Positions 40,317-51,665 of a stretch of 64,000 nt of DNA are shown piece by piece. The position numbers were made by a program, and so were the translations under genes. The stretch is from positions 25,849,501 through 25,913,500 of the forward strand of contig JAUIMM010000178.1 in assembly GCA_031769625.1 (NCBI GenBank), read 5' to 3'. The DNA comes from Taudactylus pleione (lineage: Eukaryota > Chordata > Amphibia > Anura > Myobatrachidae). The notes under the pieces are model-generated. The model saw only the letters and a program-made list of their open reading frames with translations. It was not told where the DNA came from and made no database searches. Within the stretch, counting starts at the first letter, position 1. Every line of letters starts with the position of its first letter.

Positions 40317-40485
40317 AGGGTATATTTACTAAAGTGTGTGTTTTTAGAAGTGGAGATGTCGCCCATGGCAACCAATTAGATTCTAGCTATTATCTTCTAG
40401 AAGGGGCTAGATACATGTTAAGTAGAATTGCTATAGGCAACATCTCCTCCAATTCTAAAATCCTGCATTTTAGTAAATATACCCC
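40317..40485. repeat. Palindromic MITE, copy 2
   Basis: AGGGTATATTTACTAAAG … TTTAGTAAATATACCCC, flanked by TGA (40314-40316, 40486-40488). Shares inner GAAGTGGAGAT and CTATTATCTTCTAGAAG with 37035-37209. Confidence 0.88.
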
Positions 40486-40739
40486 TGAGAGTGGAGGCGG
40501 GCTCCGGCAGTGATGGATTGCCCCACCCGCACCTCATCTTACTCAAGCGCAGCTGCAGTACAAAGAAAAAAATGGGGGTCGCTGGTCTTCGTTTCCATAG
40601 GGTTGTGCAGCTCCTCCTCTATAGATGCTGCACTCCCTGCAATGAGCTCCTTCTCCCAGTAAGTGTTAGTCTCTGCAATGCTGCTCTGCCCCAGCTTCTT
40701 ATACTAAATCACTGTACAGCTGTTTCCCTTCCCTCCTCT

Positions 40740-41075
40740 AGGTTCAAGTATGTTATCCCCTCCACCCCTGCCCAAATGTGTATGCCACCATGTCCTCCAC
40801 AGGTTCTAGTGTGTGTCACCATGCCCCCTTCCGCAGCATGTCTGCCACCAAGCCTCCCCCAGCATGTGTCACCATGTCCGGCCCCCCAGGACGCAGTATG
40901 CGTCGCTATTCCCTCCCAAGGCCCCTGTATGTGTATCACCATGTGTTGTCTCCTCCCCGGCCCAGCGTGTCTCACCCAAGCCCCAGTGTTTGTTTATATG
41001 TCGCCCCCAGTATGTATATTACCATGCCGATTCACTCCCCAATATATGCATCCATGTAGCCCCAGGCCCATGTGT
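40740..41075. repeat. Degenerate CACCATG-rich tandem repeat
   Basis: Variants of 'TGTGTGTCACCATGCCCCC' and 'AGCATGTGTCACCATGTC' repeat every 30-50 bases. The frame of 223 codons through it is cysteine- and proline-rich repeat translation, not a protein. Confidence 0.65.
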
Positions 41076-41127
41076 GTTTCTTATCCTTATGTATGCCTGG
41101 CCTTTCTTTTTCCTCCTTTGCCCATTA

Positions 41128-41450
41128 CGCCTGGTATGCAGTCGAGAAGCCGGCGGACGTAATCCCGACGGCCGGCTTCCCGACTGCTTTATCCCGGCGA
41201 GGGCTAAAGGACAGGCGTCTAAATCTTGACACCTGTCATTTTACCGAAGCCGGGAGACTTAGATCGGGATGCCGGGCGCCACTGCGGACAGCCACGGGGG
41301 GGGTGGGGGGGCACCCGAAAGGAGGGTTAGGGGTTTAGAAATAGGTTAATGAATACTTACCTTCGACGATCGGGATTTCCTCCTCTGCCGGCCTCCCGGT
41401 GTCGGGATTCCAACCACCGGGCAGGGGTCCGGCAGTAAATCATACCGGTT
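41128..41450. repeat. Dispersed element with TTAGG-rich core, copy 2
   Basis: 'ATCCCGACGGCCGGCTTCCC' at the left and 'GTGTCGGGATTCCAACCACC' at the right, with a short G-rich core (GGGGGGGTGGGGGG, GGAGGGTTAGGGG). Matches 52310-52935 and part of 8345-8650. The core is much shorter here. Confidence 0.7.
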
Positions 41451-41848
41451 CCTTACGCCTCCTTATATCTGTCCCCCCACTTACATTTTCCCTGTGCCCT
41501 TCACAAACCACTGTTCCTCTTGACCTGCACTTTCTCCTTGTTGAAGGCTCTATCACTTAATTTGTAAAAGGAATACCAGCAAATTCATTATACACAAATG
41601 TCTTATCATAATTTAGTATCTGTGGCATGCTTATCCATATCTGGTTTCATAAACATGTACCTGTAATCAGCTCATACATGTTTTAGAAGCAGACATTTTC
41701 CTGTTCTTGTTTGTTTTTTATATAAAATTACAATCATTTAAAACAATTACCTCTAATCTGTCTTTACACTTTAACAAGTGATAATTGGGCTGGAGCATGT
41801 ATTCTATTTGAAATTGATTCTTTGTTCACGTTCCCCAGATATCACCTA

Positions 41849-42634
41849 TACCCCTTTCACACTGCCATCAAATAATAGTGTTCCCTCTAGCTCCGGCGGC
41901 AGGCAGGGCGCCGGAGCTAGAGAGGGCAATCTTGTGCGCGCCCGAAAAGGGGGCGTGGTTATGAAAAGGGGGCGTGTCTAAAAGACGCGTCCCCTTTTCG
42001 TCATACTTGGGGGCGTGCCCGGCGCTTACGGACATGCCGGTCAGCCCCCAAGCGCTGCAGAAAGGGAGAATAGATGTCGGGCGCATGCGCCCGGTGTCTA
42101 TTCTCCGGCGGTGACCGGGCCACCGCATATTTGTCCACCCGCGGGACACTGCGTCCCGCGGGTGTGAACGGCTCCCGCAGGCTGTTAGGGCAGGATGCTT
42201 TTTGCCCTCCTCCTGGAGGGCAGGGTGCTTTTTGCCCTCCAGAAGGAGGGCAGGGCGCCGCTCCCCGCTAAAACAGCCTAGCGGGAACGCTAAATAACCC
42301 GGGTTACTGCACAGTATGAAAGGGGCCAGTTGAAATAACCTGGGTCAAGCGACCCAGCATTTCAACTCTGGTAGCGAGCATGGTTGAACACGCAGTGCGG
42401 TGTGAACGGGTAACGCGGGTCGAGGTGACCCGTTCACTACATAAGGAGAGCTTGTGCTTGGAGATGAGATCCTCTCCAAGCGCCACCTCAGCAGCAATGG
42501 CAGTGATGTCATCGACCTGGCATTAGTGCCGAGTCAGGCAGCCAGTCTGAAAGGGGTCTCGGGCGGGTCGCACACGGGTTCGACGCATGCACAAATCCTA
42601 GGTGCAACTCGCCATTAGCAATGTGAAAGGGGTA
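41849..42634. repeat. TACCCC MITE, split by AGCGTTCCCGC MITE copy 3
   Basis: TACCCCTTTCACACTG at the left, CAATGTGAAAGGGGTA at the right, flanked by CTA and TTA (a mutated TTA duplication). The centre is rich in ACCCGGGT-type motifs. The insert at 41877-42291 lies near the left end. Confidence 0.8.
41877..42291 (-). repeat. AGCGTTCCCGC MITE, copy 3 (inverted, 415 bp)
   Basis: AGTGTTCCCTCTAGCTCC at the left and CTAGCGGGAACGCT at the right. It is the reverse complement of copies 1 and 2 along its whole length. Confidence 0.88.
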
Positions 42635-44417
42635 TTATTGGCTCCTACATTTTACATTATCTTGTCCACAACTGGACTAGGTGCTGAGCATGGCTGAAAT
42701 GAAAATAAATTAACTTATAACTTATTAATTAACAAGCTGTAGTACCCGGCTTGGGTGGAAGTTGCACTTGGTGATCTCTGCCACTTGGACACCAGGTACC
42801 TTGTACTGAGCCGTGCCTTCTGCACAGGAACCTCTTTTAAGGTCTAGTACTGAACCAGCCGCTCTGCTCTCTTTAGTGACTGCCCTCTGGTATTCTCATC
42901 ACTTAGGACAGTGCTGCAGCCTCCCCAGATGACTGGGAGCTCCAATGATCACTGTAAATAACTTTACTTTGTAATGGTCCCCTCAGATGGCACCTGCCCT
43001 CTTTACTGCAGGCTCTGAATTTCTCTCTGCTCACAGCAAAAGCTTCTCTTCAGAGCATAATCCTGATAATAATTTAGATTTGCCGAGAGCAGTGCAGGGG
43101 ACCCCGCCCCGCGGAGTCCCACCCTCAGCCCCCGGCGACCGATCGTGACGATCCTTAGCACAAACGTGCTCATTTATAAGAAACTGTATGTTGATTTATT
43201 TTTTTTATTTTTTTGGGGGGGATGAGTAGTGTCCCTAAGGAATTCTATAGCCTATAAAAATGTATTTAAACGTCTGTGACCTTTCCAATAAGTTGTACTT
43301 GGCACTGCTTTTGGAGCAGATGACCACATTATAGATATCTTACTACACCACAGATTTGTCACTTAATTGTTCAGATGAATAGTTATGATTTAAGTTCCCA
43401 TTTTCCTTAGGACCTAATTTTTATCTGATTGGCAAAGGTGGACGGTGAACTCTCAGTGCTAGTGGAATTCAGCTATGCTATGTAACTAGTTAAGGTAGAA
43501 TTTTACATATATGGATGTGGCACTTGGTTGGAAGGTTGCAGGTCCTGTCCATTCAGGTGTTTCATTGCGTACACAACTGCTGTGCTTAGTTTGAATCTTG
43601 CACAGTCTAGTTTCCAACACAAAGTTTTCTCCAGTCAATCAGGGATATCCATAAACTCTGGGGAAGCCATGTTCGGTGTGAGCACCAAGCAGCAATCCGT
43701 TTTTTTTGTTTTGTTTTACTACTACTACTGATTGTCCATTAAGGGATTTTCCATCCCAAGGGTTGTGCATTAAGGGTCTTAGTCACACGCAGTTACGTAT
43801 GTGGCCACATATCCAGGCGATTGTGAGTCGGACAGATGTTGGTCATTTCTTGCGGCCGCTAAAAGGGAATTTCTGGGTGGCAAATGGACAGTAACAATGC
43901 ATAAGAACTGTTTTGTGGGTGTGTCTTGGAAGTGTCATAGGCGTGTAGCCAGTGTTGCGTCCTACTCTGGGTCTTGCTTATGCTGGGAGGACACCTATAT
44001 CAGACAGATCTCTTGCACCCAACATATAAGGTAGGTGTAAGTTCTGGAACTAGTGGTGATGGCCATTCCTAGGAGCGGAAATAATGGGGTGGCACGATGC
44101 ATACACATGAAGCTGTGCATATTGTTGCATTAGCATTCCCTTAGCAAAATATTCACATTCCAAATGTGGCCACATTCAAAGCTATGTGCGAATCAGGGCC
44201 AAAATGTATTGTCGTTCACCATTGTTCTATCCTCTAATTATAGTTAATGAAGGGGGATGTTAGTGTGCACTGTTTTTATACAGCATTGTTACTTTATGAC
44301 AGCCACTTTAATGCAATCTGTGACTCAGGACCAGATTAACAGTGAGGCGGCTACAGCTTCAGGCCGCCACATAAAAATAGGCCCATCATTATGACAGCAT
44401 AATGATGACCAGCTGCC
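42635..44417. other. No recognised feature
   Basis: Intronic sequence of mixed composition. No domain-bearing frame, RNA gene or clear transposon end. Confidence 0.5.
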
Positions 44418-44420
44418 TAA

Positions 44421-44759
44421 TGCTGGGTACACACTGGCAGATATATTGGCTTATCAATTGATTAGCCAATATATTGTGTGCCGGTCTGCCATTGTGTACC
44501 AGTGATATGTCTGTGAACGACGTTGTACACAGACCTAACGCGTCTGCCGTGCTGCACAGCTGTTGGCAGATATATCCATTGTCCATTGTGGTGTGTGTGC
44601 AGGCAGTCAGATGACTGCCCGTACACTTGCAGCAGAGGCCGCGCAACTCTACCTCAGCCAGTGGGACCGCAGACAAATGATGGTTGTTCAGTGTGTATGA
44701 ACAACCATCATCTGACAATATATCTGCAGATCGACTGTCTTTTAGGTGTTTACCCAGCT
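44421..44759. repeat. Harbinger-type MITE with GCTGGGTACACAC ends
   Basis: TGCTGGGTACACACTGGC at the left and GTTTACCCAGCT at the right, flanked by TAA (44418-44420, 44760-44762). It contains 'CAATTGATTAGCCAATATAT' palindromes. Related left ends occur at 34562, 37231 and 57224. Confidence 0.8.
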
Positions 44760-44762
44760 TAA

Positions 44763-45278
44763 CTTGCCACACAGTCGGCCATACAGTAGTTGCATTTCTA
44801 GGTTTTTTTTTTTCACAGAATGATTCAATATTTTTAGGGAGACAGTGGGGCAGATAGTGTAGGAGGAGTACACACCCACATGGTTTTGGCCACACCCACA
44901 CAGCACTGGTCACATCTCCTACCGACCCTGCTGTGACTGACCCTAAAGGGTTGTGCATTTTTGGCTTTCCTCACCATTTTTTAGTAGTTACTTTTAAGTA
45001 TTTTTCTCACAGAAAGCTATTCGTTATGTTGTATGTAAAGTGAAATATATACTAACTAGTTGATTTTTACAGACATTCCAATGTTTGTTAGTTTTTTTTT
45101 TTATTGTTACTATAATTTATTTTATGACAACCCTTTCAACCCAACAAACATCAAAACCTTATTGAATCACAAAGGGCAAACCACACTTTTGCTGCACCCC
45201 ACAGTAGTCAATTGGCCTAAGTGCTGTCTTGCAATTTATACTCATGAGTTAAATGTCTATGTATATATCGTATGTTAT
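44763..45278. other. No recognised feature
   Basis: AT-rich intronic sequence without supported features. Confidence 0.5.
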
Positions 45279-46027
45279 ACAGGTTGAGTCTCCCATATCC
45301 AAACTGCTTGGAACCAGGGGTATTTTGGATAACGGAATATACCGTATTTTGGAATATTTGCATATCATACTGAACTATCTTAGGGAATGGGACCCCAATA
45401 TACACACAGAATGCATTTGTGTTATATACACCTTATACACACACAGCCTGTAGGTAATTTTATACAATATATTCAATAATTTTGTGGCTTAAACTAATTT
45501 TGTGTACAGAAAAGAAATTCATTTGTTTCATGTACACCCTATAGTGTTCACTCTAGCTCCGGCGGCAGGCAGGGCGCCGGAGCTAGAGATGGGCAACTTT
45601 GCGCGCGCTCCTGAAAAAGGGTGTGGCCATGAAAAGGGGGCGTGTCTATAAGACGCGTCCCCTTTTCGTCATACTTGGGGGTGTGCCCAGCACTTACGGA
45701 CACGCCGGGCAGCCCCCAAGCGCTGCAGACAGTGAGAATAGGTGCCGGGCGCATGTGCCTGGCGTCTATTCTCCGACGGTGACCTGGTCACTGCTTAATT
45801 CTCCACCCGCGGGACACTGCGACCCGCGGGTGAAGACGGCACCCGCAGGCTGTGAGGGCAGGGCGCTTTTTGCCCTCCTGCTTTTTTTTATACAATATTT
45901 TTAATAATTTGTGCTTTAGACAAAATTTGTGTACATTGAACCATCAAAAATCAAAGGTTTCATTTTCTCAGTCATGCCAAAATAATTCTGTATTTCGGAA
46001 TATTTGGATATGGGAGACTCAACCTGT
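45279..46027. repeat. ACAGGTTGAGTCTCCC element, copy 1, split by MITE copy 4
   Basis: Inverted ends ACAGGTTGAGTCTCCCATAT and ATATGGGAGACTCAACCTGT. Inside, 'GGTATTTTGGATAACGGAAT' and 'TTATACAATAT' are shared with copy 2 (54127-54544). Similar elements are widespread in vertebrates. Non-coding. Confidence 0.85.
45543..45890 (-). repeat. AGCGTTCCCGC MITE, copy 4 (inverted, truncated)
   Basis: It starts AGTGTTCACTCTAGCTCC and follows the family to GCAGGGCGCTTTTTGCCCTC, then stops about 60 bases short of the usual end. It sits inside the ACAGGTTGAG element. Confidence 0.85.
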
Positions 46028-46129
46028 TTACATAGATTTAACATTTTTTTGTTGGTGTTGCAGATTTATTTTTTTCTTTTCCTGTACAGATGTGTCCTCA
46101 TACAACTAGTCACAATACGCCACGCAGCA

Positions 46130-47110
46130 CGACTTGCCTGGTGTGAGCGAGCCGCCAGGTCCCGTGCTACGCTGCTAGTGACGGGCGTCTTTTTAAAAAA
46201 AAAAAATGCATCTAAGGCAGTGTTCGCAAATACACGCTATAGCGCGTATTCTACCCGATGTCGGGCACTGGTGACCCACTTTTTTGAAGTTACCGGGTCC
46301 CCGGGGACGCACTATGCTGTGGCCAATCCCTGACAGCTGGCTGCAGCATAGCGCGTCCCCCTTTAGTAACAGACATAACGCTGTCTGTTAGACCAGCCAA
46401 TGAGAGCCAATCAGACTCTCATTGGCTGCTGCTGTGGAAAGCTGTGCTGGGATCAAGTGTCTGATCCCAGCATCGGCACAGCAACCGTGCCCTGCGCTGG
46501 AACAGTGTGTTTGTTCCCAGCGCCGGGTAAGCCACAGCGGCGGGTACCTGGTGAAGGGACCGCCTGGTCCCTTCCACCAGTGGTGGCGGGAGTAGCTTGG
46601 CTCCAGACGCAAGCGGAGCTCGCTGCCCAGAAGCCAAGTAGCAGCGGTCGTCGGCGGTTGTTTGGCTCTGGCCGTGGGCCAAATACGGCTCGCAGTCCAG
46701 CAGCCAATAGGAGGCAGACGCGACGAGCCAATCGCGGCTTTCCGCGTCATAGCCCCGCCCACTCGCGGCGTCTTGAATTAGACGCGGCTGTGCGGGAAAC
46801 TTCAGTACCGACGGCGGAGAGGAGGAGTGAAGACCTGCTGAAGAGCAGAGCGGCGCGGCGCGGCAACAGTTCCGGCGGCCGCGCAAGAGGCCCTAAGACG
46901 GCATGATCAGGAGGGAAGAAAGGAAGAGGCGGCACCGCTGGCCAGGACGGGCCAGCGGCAGAAGTATGAAGCTGAGGACCGAAGAAGACTGTGGGGGTGG
47001 AAAGAAAAGGAGCTATCGAAGATTCTCTCCCCCCCCCCCCCCCCCCACCCTCCCCCCCCGCAGCCTCTTCCACCATGCGGGTAGGCGGCCTTGGGTCACC
47101 ATTTTTCACC
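46130..47110. other. CpG-rich region in CYB5A intron 1
   Basis: Dense CpG (for example GCGGCGCGGCGCGGCAAC near 46850), with several CCAAT/ATTGG motifs (46321, 46397-46430) and a C-run of 18 at 47031-47048. Overlapping open frames on both strands have low-complexity products and no domain. It could be a repeat-derived CpG island or an unannotated promoter. I see no supporting splice structure. Confidence 0.4.
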
Positions 47111-47169
47111 CCTCCCTAGACCACCAGGGTTGTCGGGCACTAGGCCCGTGGCATAAATTCAGACAATAG

Positions 47170-47650
47170 GCCTGTTGGTATATAGGTGGGCACAAGGCCC
47201 AGGTCATAAAGGTGGGGCACTGCAGGGGGGGCGGATTACTACTGGGGGCACTGCATGGGGGGGCGGATTACTACTTGGGCACTGCAGGAGGGGGCGGATT
47301 ACTACTGGGGGCACTGCAGGGGGGGACTACTACTGGGGGCACTGCAGGGGGGGGATTACTACTGGGGGCACTGCAGGGGGGGTATTACCACTGGGGGCAC
47401 TGCAGAGGGGGGGATGACTACTGGGGGCACTGCAGAGGGGGGGATGACTACTGGGGGCACTGCAGAGGGGGGGGATGACTACTGGGGGCACTGCAGAGGG
47501 GGGGGATGACTACTGGGGGCACTGCAGAGGGGGGGATGACTACTGGGGGCACTGCAGAAGGGGGGATGACTACTGGGGGCACTGCAGAGGGGGGGGATGA
47601 CTACTGGGGGCACTGCAGAGGGGGGGATGACTACCGGGGGCAATATATAG
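47170..47650 (+). repeat. G-rich minisatellite, about 14 units of 30 bp
   Basis: Unit 'GGGGGCACTGCAGAGGGGGG' followed by 'ATGACTACT'. Units vary in the length of the G run and in the middle triplets. Every unit has two or more G runs of five or more. Confidence 0.95.
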
Positions 47651-48009
47651 GGGGACTAAAGGGCATTAATGTGCAGCATAATATGTAAGGGCCGGGATGG
47701 CTGTGTGGCATCATTTGTAAGGGGCATTACTACATGGCATTAATGTGCGGCCTAATGTTTAAAATCAGGCATGGCTGTGTGGCAAAATGTGTAAAGACTG
47801 GGCATTACTGAGTGGCATAATGTGTAAAGGCCGGGCATGGCTGTGTGGCATCATTTGTAAGAGGGTTAGGGGAGGTCTAAGAGTTATATAGGGAGCTCTA
47901 AAGCATAAATTATGATGGGACCTAGAAACGGTCAGGAAGGACCCCATTTTTTTTAAAGTGGAGGGTCACTGGGACCCACATATTTTGTTACTCACCGCAA
48001 TCACTGTAA
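47651..48009. repeat. Degenerate tandem repeat
   Basis: 'GGCATGGCTGTGTGGCA' and 'CATTACT…TGGCATTAATGTG' recur two to four times between 47680 and 47860. Beyond that, plain sequence to 48009. Confidence 0.6.
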
Positions 48010-48832
48010 GGGACGTATTCAGTTAGAAGCGAAAAGTCCGAGGCCGGACTCTTCGCCGTCATCGGAGGTTTTACCAACGAAAAGTTATCGAGCGCGTCCC
48101 CGTGTATCCCCGTATTCAATTGCAAATGTGCGAAAACGGGACCCGGCGAAAAGTTCTCAGTTTTGGGGAAATCAGCCTGACACCCCACTAAAGATGCTCT
48201 GACATGGGGGTTCACTATGGGTACCCCCGAATAGCCCTGATAAAGGTATTTGGGGTTTTTAAATGATCTCAATAGGTGCTTTTTAGCATCTTTCAGCAAG
48301 TGGTGAAGAATAGCATTTTGCTACTTGTTTGGGAAAATAACTAGTCCCATCAAATTTGGGGCACTTCAAAATGGGTGCAAGCATATTTAAAAATGGCTAA
48401 AGTTAAGCATTAAATAGCACCAAAAATGCACCTTCAGCAAACACCTGCAATCAAAAATACACCTCCCCCATACTTGCAGACCCCCCCCCCCAAAGGCTAT
48501 TTTCACTAGTTTTTGAATTTGTACCCCCACTTTGAATTTTTTTGCCCATTTTTTCAAAGTGCTTATTTAGGGTTTCCTTTTGTGTATTTTTTTTTTTCAC
48601 AATTTGCTTCAAGGGGGGTGTACAAAGGGTACAGGGTGGTTTCCGCACCTCTTCACCCCAAAACCCCAATTCTGCACTTTCTTCCGCCGGGTATTTATGG
48701 GCAAAACTTTTTCGCGTATTACATCGCATTGCGTTTTCGCACCGGCGAAAATATGCTGAAATTGAATACAGGGATAAATGAAATTGGCGACAATTATGTC
48801 ATCAGCTCTTCGCTCCAAATTGAATATGACCC
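48010..48832. repeat. ATTCAATT MITE, copy 2 (823 bp)
   Basis: GGGACGTATTCAGTTAGAAG at the left and CAAATTGAATATGACC at the right, flanked by TAA (48007-48009, 48833-48835). Internal segments (ACACCTGCAATCAAAAA, TTTTTGAATTTGTACCCCC) match 15114-15975. Confidence 0.88.
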
Positions 48833-48835
48833 TAA

Positions 48836-49300
48836 GTCGCAATGTGATGCGACTACGGTGCACCAGCAGACTGTGCTGATTAATTTGATATGCAACACTT
48901 GTATGCCTATTAGCACCTGAGTTTATATATTGACCACAACTGAACTTGGAATGAAAAAGCAGATTCAGAGAAAACCGATTCAGAGACTCAGTTGCACACA
49001 GTGGGGCTGATTCAGAGCCGCCCCCCCCCCCGGCCCGCCCACCAAACGGGGCGAACTATCACTCACCATCAACAGCTCTCCCCCTTTGGTGCGAGACCCA
49101 GAGCGCTTGCGACCGGGTCTGAATCGGACCCAGTGTCACATATCAAATTAATCAGCACAGTCTGCTGGTGCATCCTAGTTGCGTCGCATCACATTGAAAA
49201 AAAAATGACGCCTGGCACTAGCAAAGTCTCACGGGACCTGGCACACCGAGAAGGGCTTTTTAGTGCAACTGCAGCAAAGATGTATAAGGACACATCTGTA
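48836..49300. repeat. Dispersed palindromic repeat split by a MITE
   Basis: The left part (48836-48900) is the inverse of 49140-49200 (CAAATTAATCAGCACAGTCT and neighbours). The right part resembles 1-230. A short CTGATTCAGAGC MITE (49002-49134) interrupts it. Confidence 0.65.
49002..49134. repeat. CTGATTCAGAGC MITE, short copy
   Basis: GGGGCTGATTCAGAGCCGCC at the left and GGGTCTGAATCGGACCC at the right. Internally deleted relative to 9113-9692 and 58452-58965. Confidence 0.75.
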
Positions 49301-49499
49301 TGCAAAGTTTAATAATCGTACCAAAGACCATAAAAAAAGTATTCCTCAGCCATTATTGTTCCATATCTGCAATTTTCTGATGACTCATCTAGAATGGATG
49401 GAGCTGATTGCTTTATTATAGCTGTGGATCAGGTGATATATTTCCTTGTGCATTGCTTTCAATTAGATAATGGAAGAGATGCATTTGCATTCATCTTTA

Positions 49500-50264
49500 A
49501 AGCTGCATACACACACAACGATTTTTTTAATGATTATCGTTAAACGATATCGTTTAACGATAATTGTTTGCAAAAATCGTTCACTTTCTGAGTCAAACGA
49601 TGAACGATTATCGTTCATGCGCGTTCACGTTTGTAGTTCAGTCAGACTTGTCAACTCAACGATTTTCATTAAGGGAATATGCAAAAATCGTTTGTAGTTC
49701 ATAAAAATCGTTCATGACATTTGTACCCCTTTTACACCGTAGCTAAAACCCGGGTTTTTGAAGGGTTAACCCGGGCAGCTCCCTGGTGTAAAAGGGCAGA
49801 GGGTTGGATCGCCGGGTCGAGTGACCCGGCAATCCAACCCAGGTAACTAGCAGGGTTTAACACGGACGTAGCCCGTGAAACCCTGCTATGGGAACAGCGC
49901 ACTCCGGGTCACGAAGACCTGGAGTGCGCTGCTAGCCGGCCGATTGGTCCGGCTTCAGTGGCGCTTGGAGATGACGTCATCTCCAAGCGTCCACTTTCAC
50001 TCCGCAAAAGCCGGGTCTATGCAGACCCGACTGCGGTGTGAGCGGTGCTGACTCGGGAATATCCCGAGTCAGTGCCGGCAAAATTCCGGGTTTGATCCGT
50101 ATAGGAACTTTGTTCCAACTCCGGGTCAGACCCGGAATTTAGGTGGAAAAGGGGTATGGGTAAATGAACAACTTTAGTAAACGATTTTAGTAAATTTTTT
50201 CAAGGGAAAAAATCGTTTACTGAAATCGTTCATTAAAAAAATCGTTTGTGTGTGTATGCAGCTT
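49500..50264. repeat. Harbinger-type MITE with AGCTGCATACACAC ends
   Basis: AAGCTGCATACACACACAAC and GTTTGTGTGTGTATGCAGCT, with TTA/TAA-type flanks. Subterminal 'AAACGAT' and 'ATCGTT' motifs repeat many times. It is split by a TACCCC MITE (49724-50156). Confidence 0.85.
49724..50156. repeat. TACCCC MITE nested in the previous one
   Basis: TACCCCTTTTACACCGTAGC at the left and GTGGAAAAGGGGTA at the right. The middle has ACCCGGGTTTTTG, CGACCCGGCAATCC-like and 'GCTTGGAGATGACGTCATCT' segments shared with 6649-6982 and 42295-42634. Flanking triplets (TTG, TGG) do not match. Confidence 0.8.
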
Positions 50265-50881
50265 TAGACATCCTACATTCCAAGTTACAAAAAACGTGTT
50301 CACAGTTCTTTATTCAACAAGTTTTTGTGTGTCTGATTTCACTATAGAATAACTTCAAAGTTTTATCTCTGTTCTGGCCATGACTTGCCTTCGTTCATGA
50401 TCTGTAAACATAGAACTCTGTACAAAGTTGATCCTGTGTGCTTTGTCAGGTTTATAGTCCATAGGTGAGTCCAGCTCCTCTGTCTCTTGACTTTATAGTC
50501 ACAGTTCAGCAGTCAGATTACTTATAAAATGTGTTTCATTAGTGCAGTATTGGTTGAAATAGGACTTTTATTTGTCCCCCTTTTCACTGACGGGAGTGAA
50601 GGTGCATTGCCTGTGGGGATTCCAATTATTAAATCACTTTGTAAACCCTGGATTTTGAGATTGCCCCTCTCCAATCTCAGGATCCCGGGATTAATCTCCT
50701 TCTCACCTCCTCTTGTCCTCCCTGCCAGCCTTCTCCCTCCTATTGCCCATTTTACCTGCTTCCAACACATCAACTTCAAGAACTGACTGTTCACTTGCTG
50801 CCTAATATATCCCACCTGTTTACAGGTGCCATTTTAACGATATAATCAATGTTATTCACTTTACCTTTCAGTGGTTTTAAT
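50265..50881. other. No recognised feature
   Basis: Intronic sequence. Short frames near 50522-50815 have no family likeness. Confidence 0.5.
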
Positions 50882-51058
50882 TAGAGATGAACTGTTCGGT
50901 TTTGGCTCTGATCTTCCAACCAAATTCAGATTTCGTAACAAGGCAAAACGTCATCTTACACGGATTAAGATAATGTTTTTTTCGTGAAAGATGACGTCTC
51001 TTTCTGAGATCCGAGCTTGACAGGAAGATACAAGGCCAAACTGAACCGTTCGTCTCTA
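50882..51058. repeat. hAT-like MITE, 177 bp, copy 2
   Basis: Ends TAGAGATGAACTGTTCGG and CCGTTCGTCTCTA with inner 'GGCAAAACGTCATCTTAC' shared with 27003-27112. Flanked by GTTTTAAT on both sides (50874-50881, 51059-51066). Confidence 0.85.
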
Positions 51059-51432
51059 GTTTTAATATTATGGCTGATGGGTATAATCCCATTAAGCAGC
51101 GGCTCACAAGCCATTATTTTAGAGCTGTTTTTAAAACTGCAATTAGAAACGATTATTAAGCGCTTGTAAATTACCTAATGAGCAAACATACAAACAAACA
51201 AATAACATTATGTTTCTAGTCTAAGACTAGGTGTATAGGGTGGAGGCTTGGTGGTAGTTCCCAGTATACTTCGCGAATAGTTGTCCGTGTGCACGCTCCT
51301 ATCCTATCTGTCCCTTACTATACCTGAGGATCTCCGGAGATAGCGATCTTCTCCCTGTTACATGGGGTGCTTTCCTTCCGGGTCTCTGCTTCACATGCGG
51401 CGCTTCAGATGTTACGTCAGCCGCTGGGTGTA

Positions 51433-51506
51433 CTACAAGAACCAGCATGCCCTCCAAACGCTGGTCCAATGAGACCAGCGTTTGGAGGGCATGCTGGTTC
51501 TTGTAG
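51433..51506. repeat. Perfect 34-bp palindrome with 6-base loop
   Basis: Arms 51433-51466 and 51473-51506 are exact inverse copies (starting CTACAAGAACCAGCATGCCC). The arm resembles the ACTACA…CCAGCATGC promoter motif bound by ZNF143. Flanks include GAATCGGGCCC at 51532, part of the CTGATTCAGAGC family. Confidence 0.93.
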
Positions 51507-51665
51507 TCCGCAGCTTAGCATCCGGGTCTGAATCGGGCCCTCAGGTCCTAAACCTCTCATTAACTAACTATGACATAATGTCCTGTGCCAAAATGTATTT
51601 TCCATAAGATAAGTCTTATTTTAAAGGCTCTTTTGAGTGCCTTCTTTTCTAAATACTAATATATA

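Noticed and set aside
40491..41162. 223-codon cysteine- and proline-rich frame
   Set aside because: Degenerate tandem repeat; low complexity and no conserved domain or splice context.
46400..47109. Overlapping frames on both strands in the CpG-rich block
   Set aside because: High GC lowers stop frequency; products are arginine/proline-rich without motifs. Kept only as a possible regulatory region.
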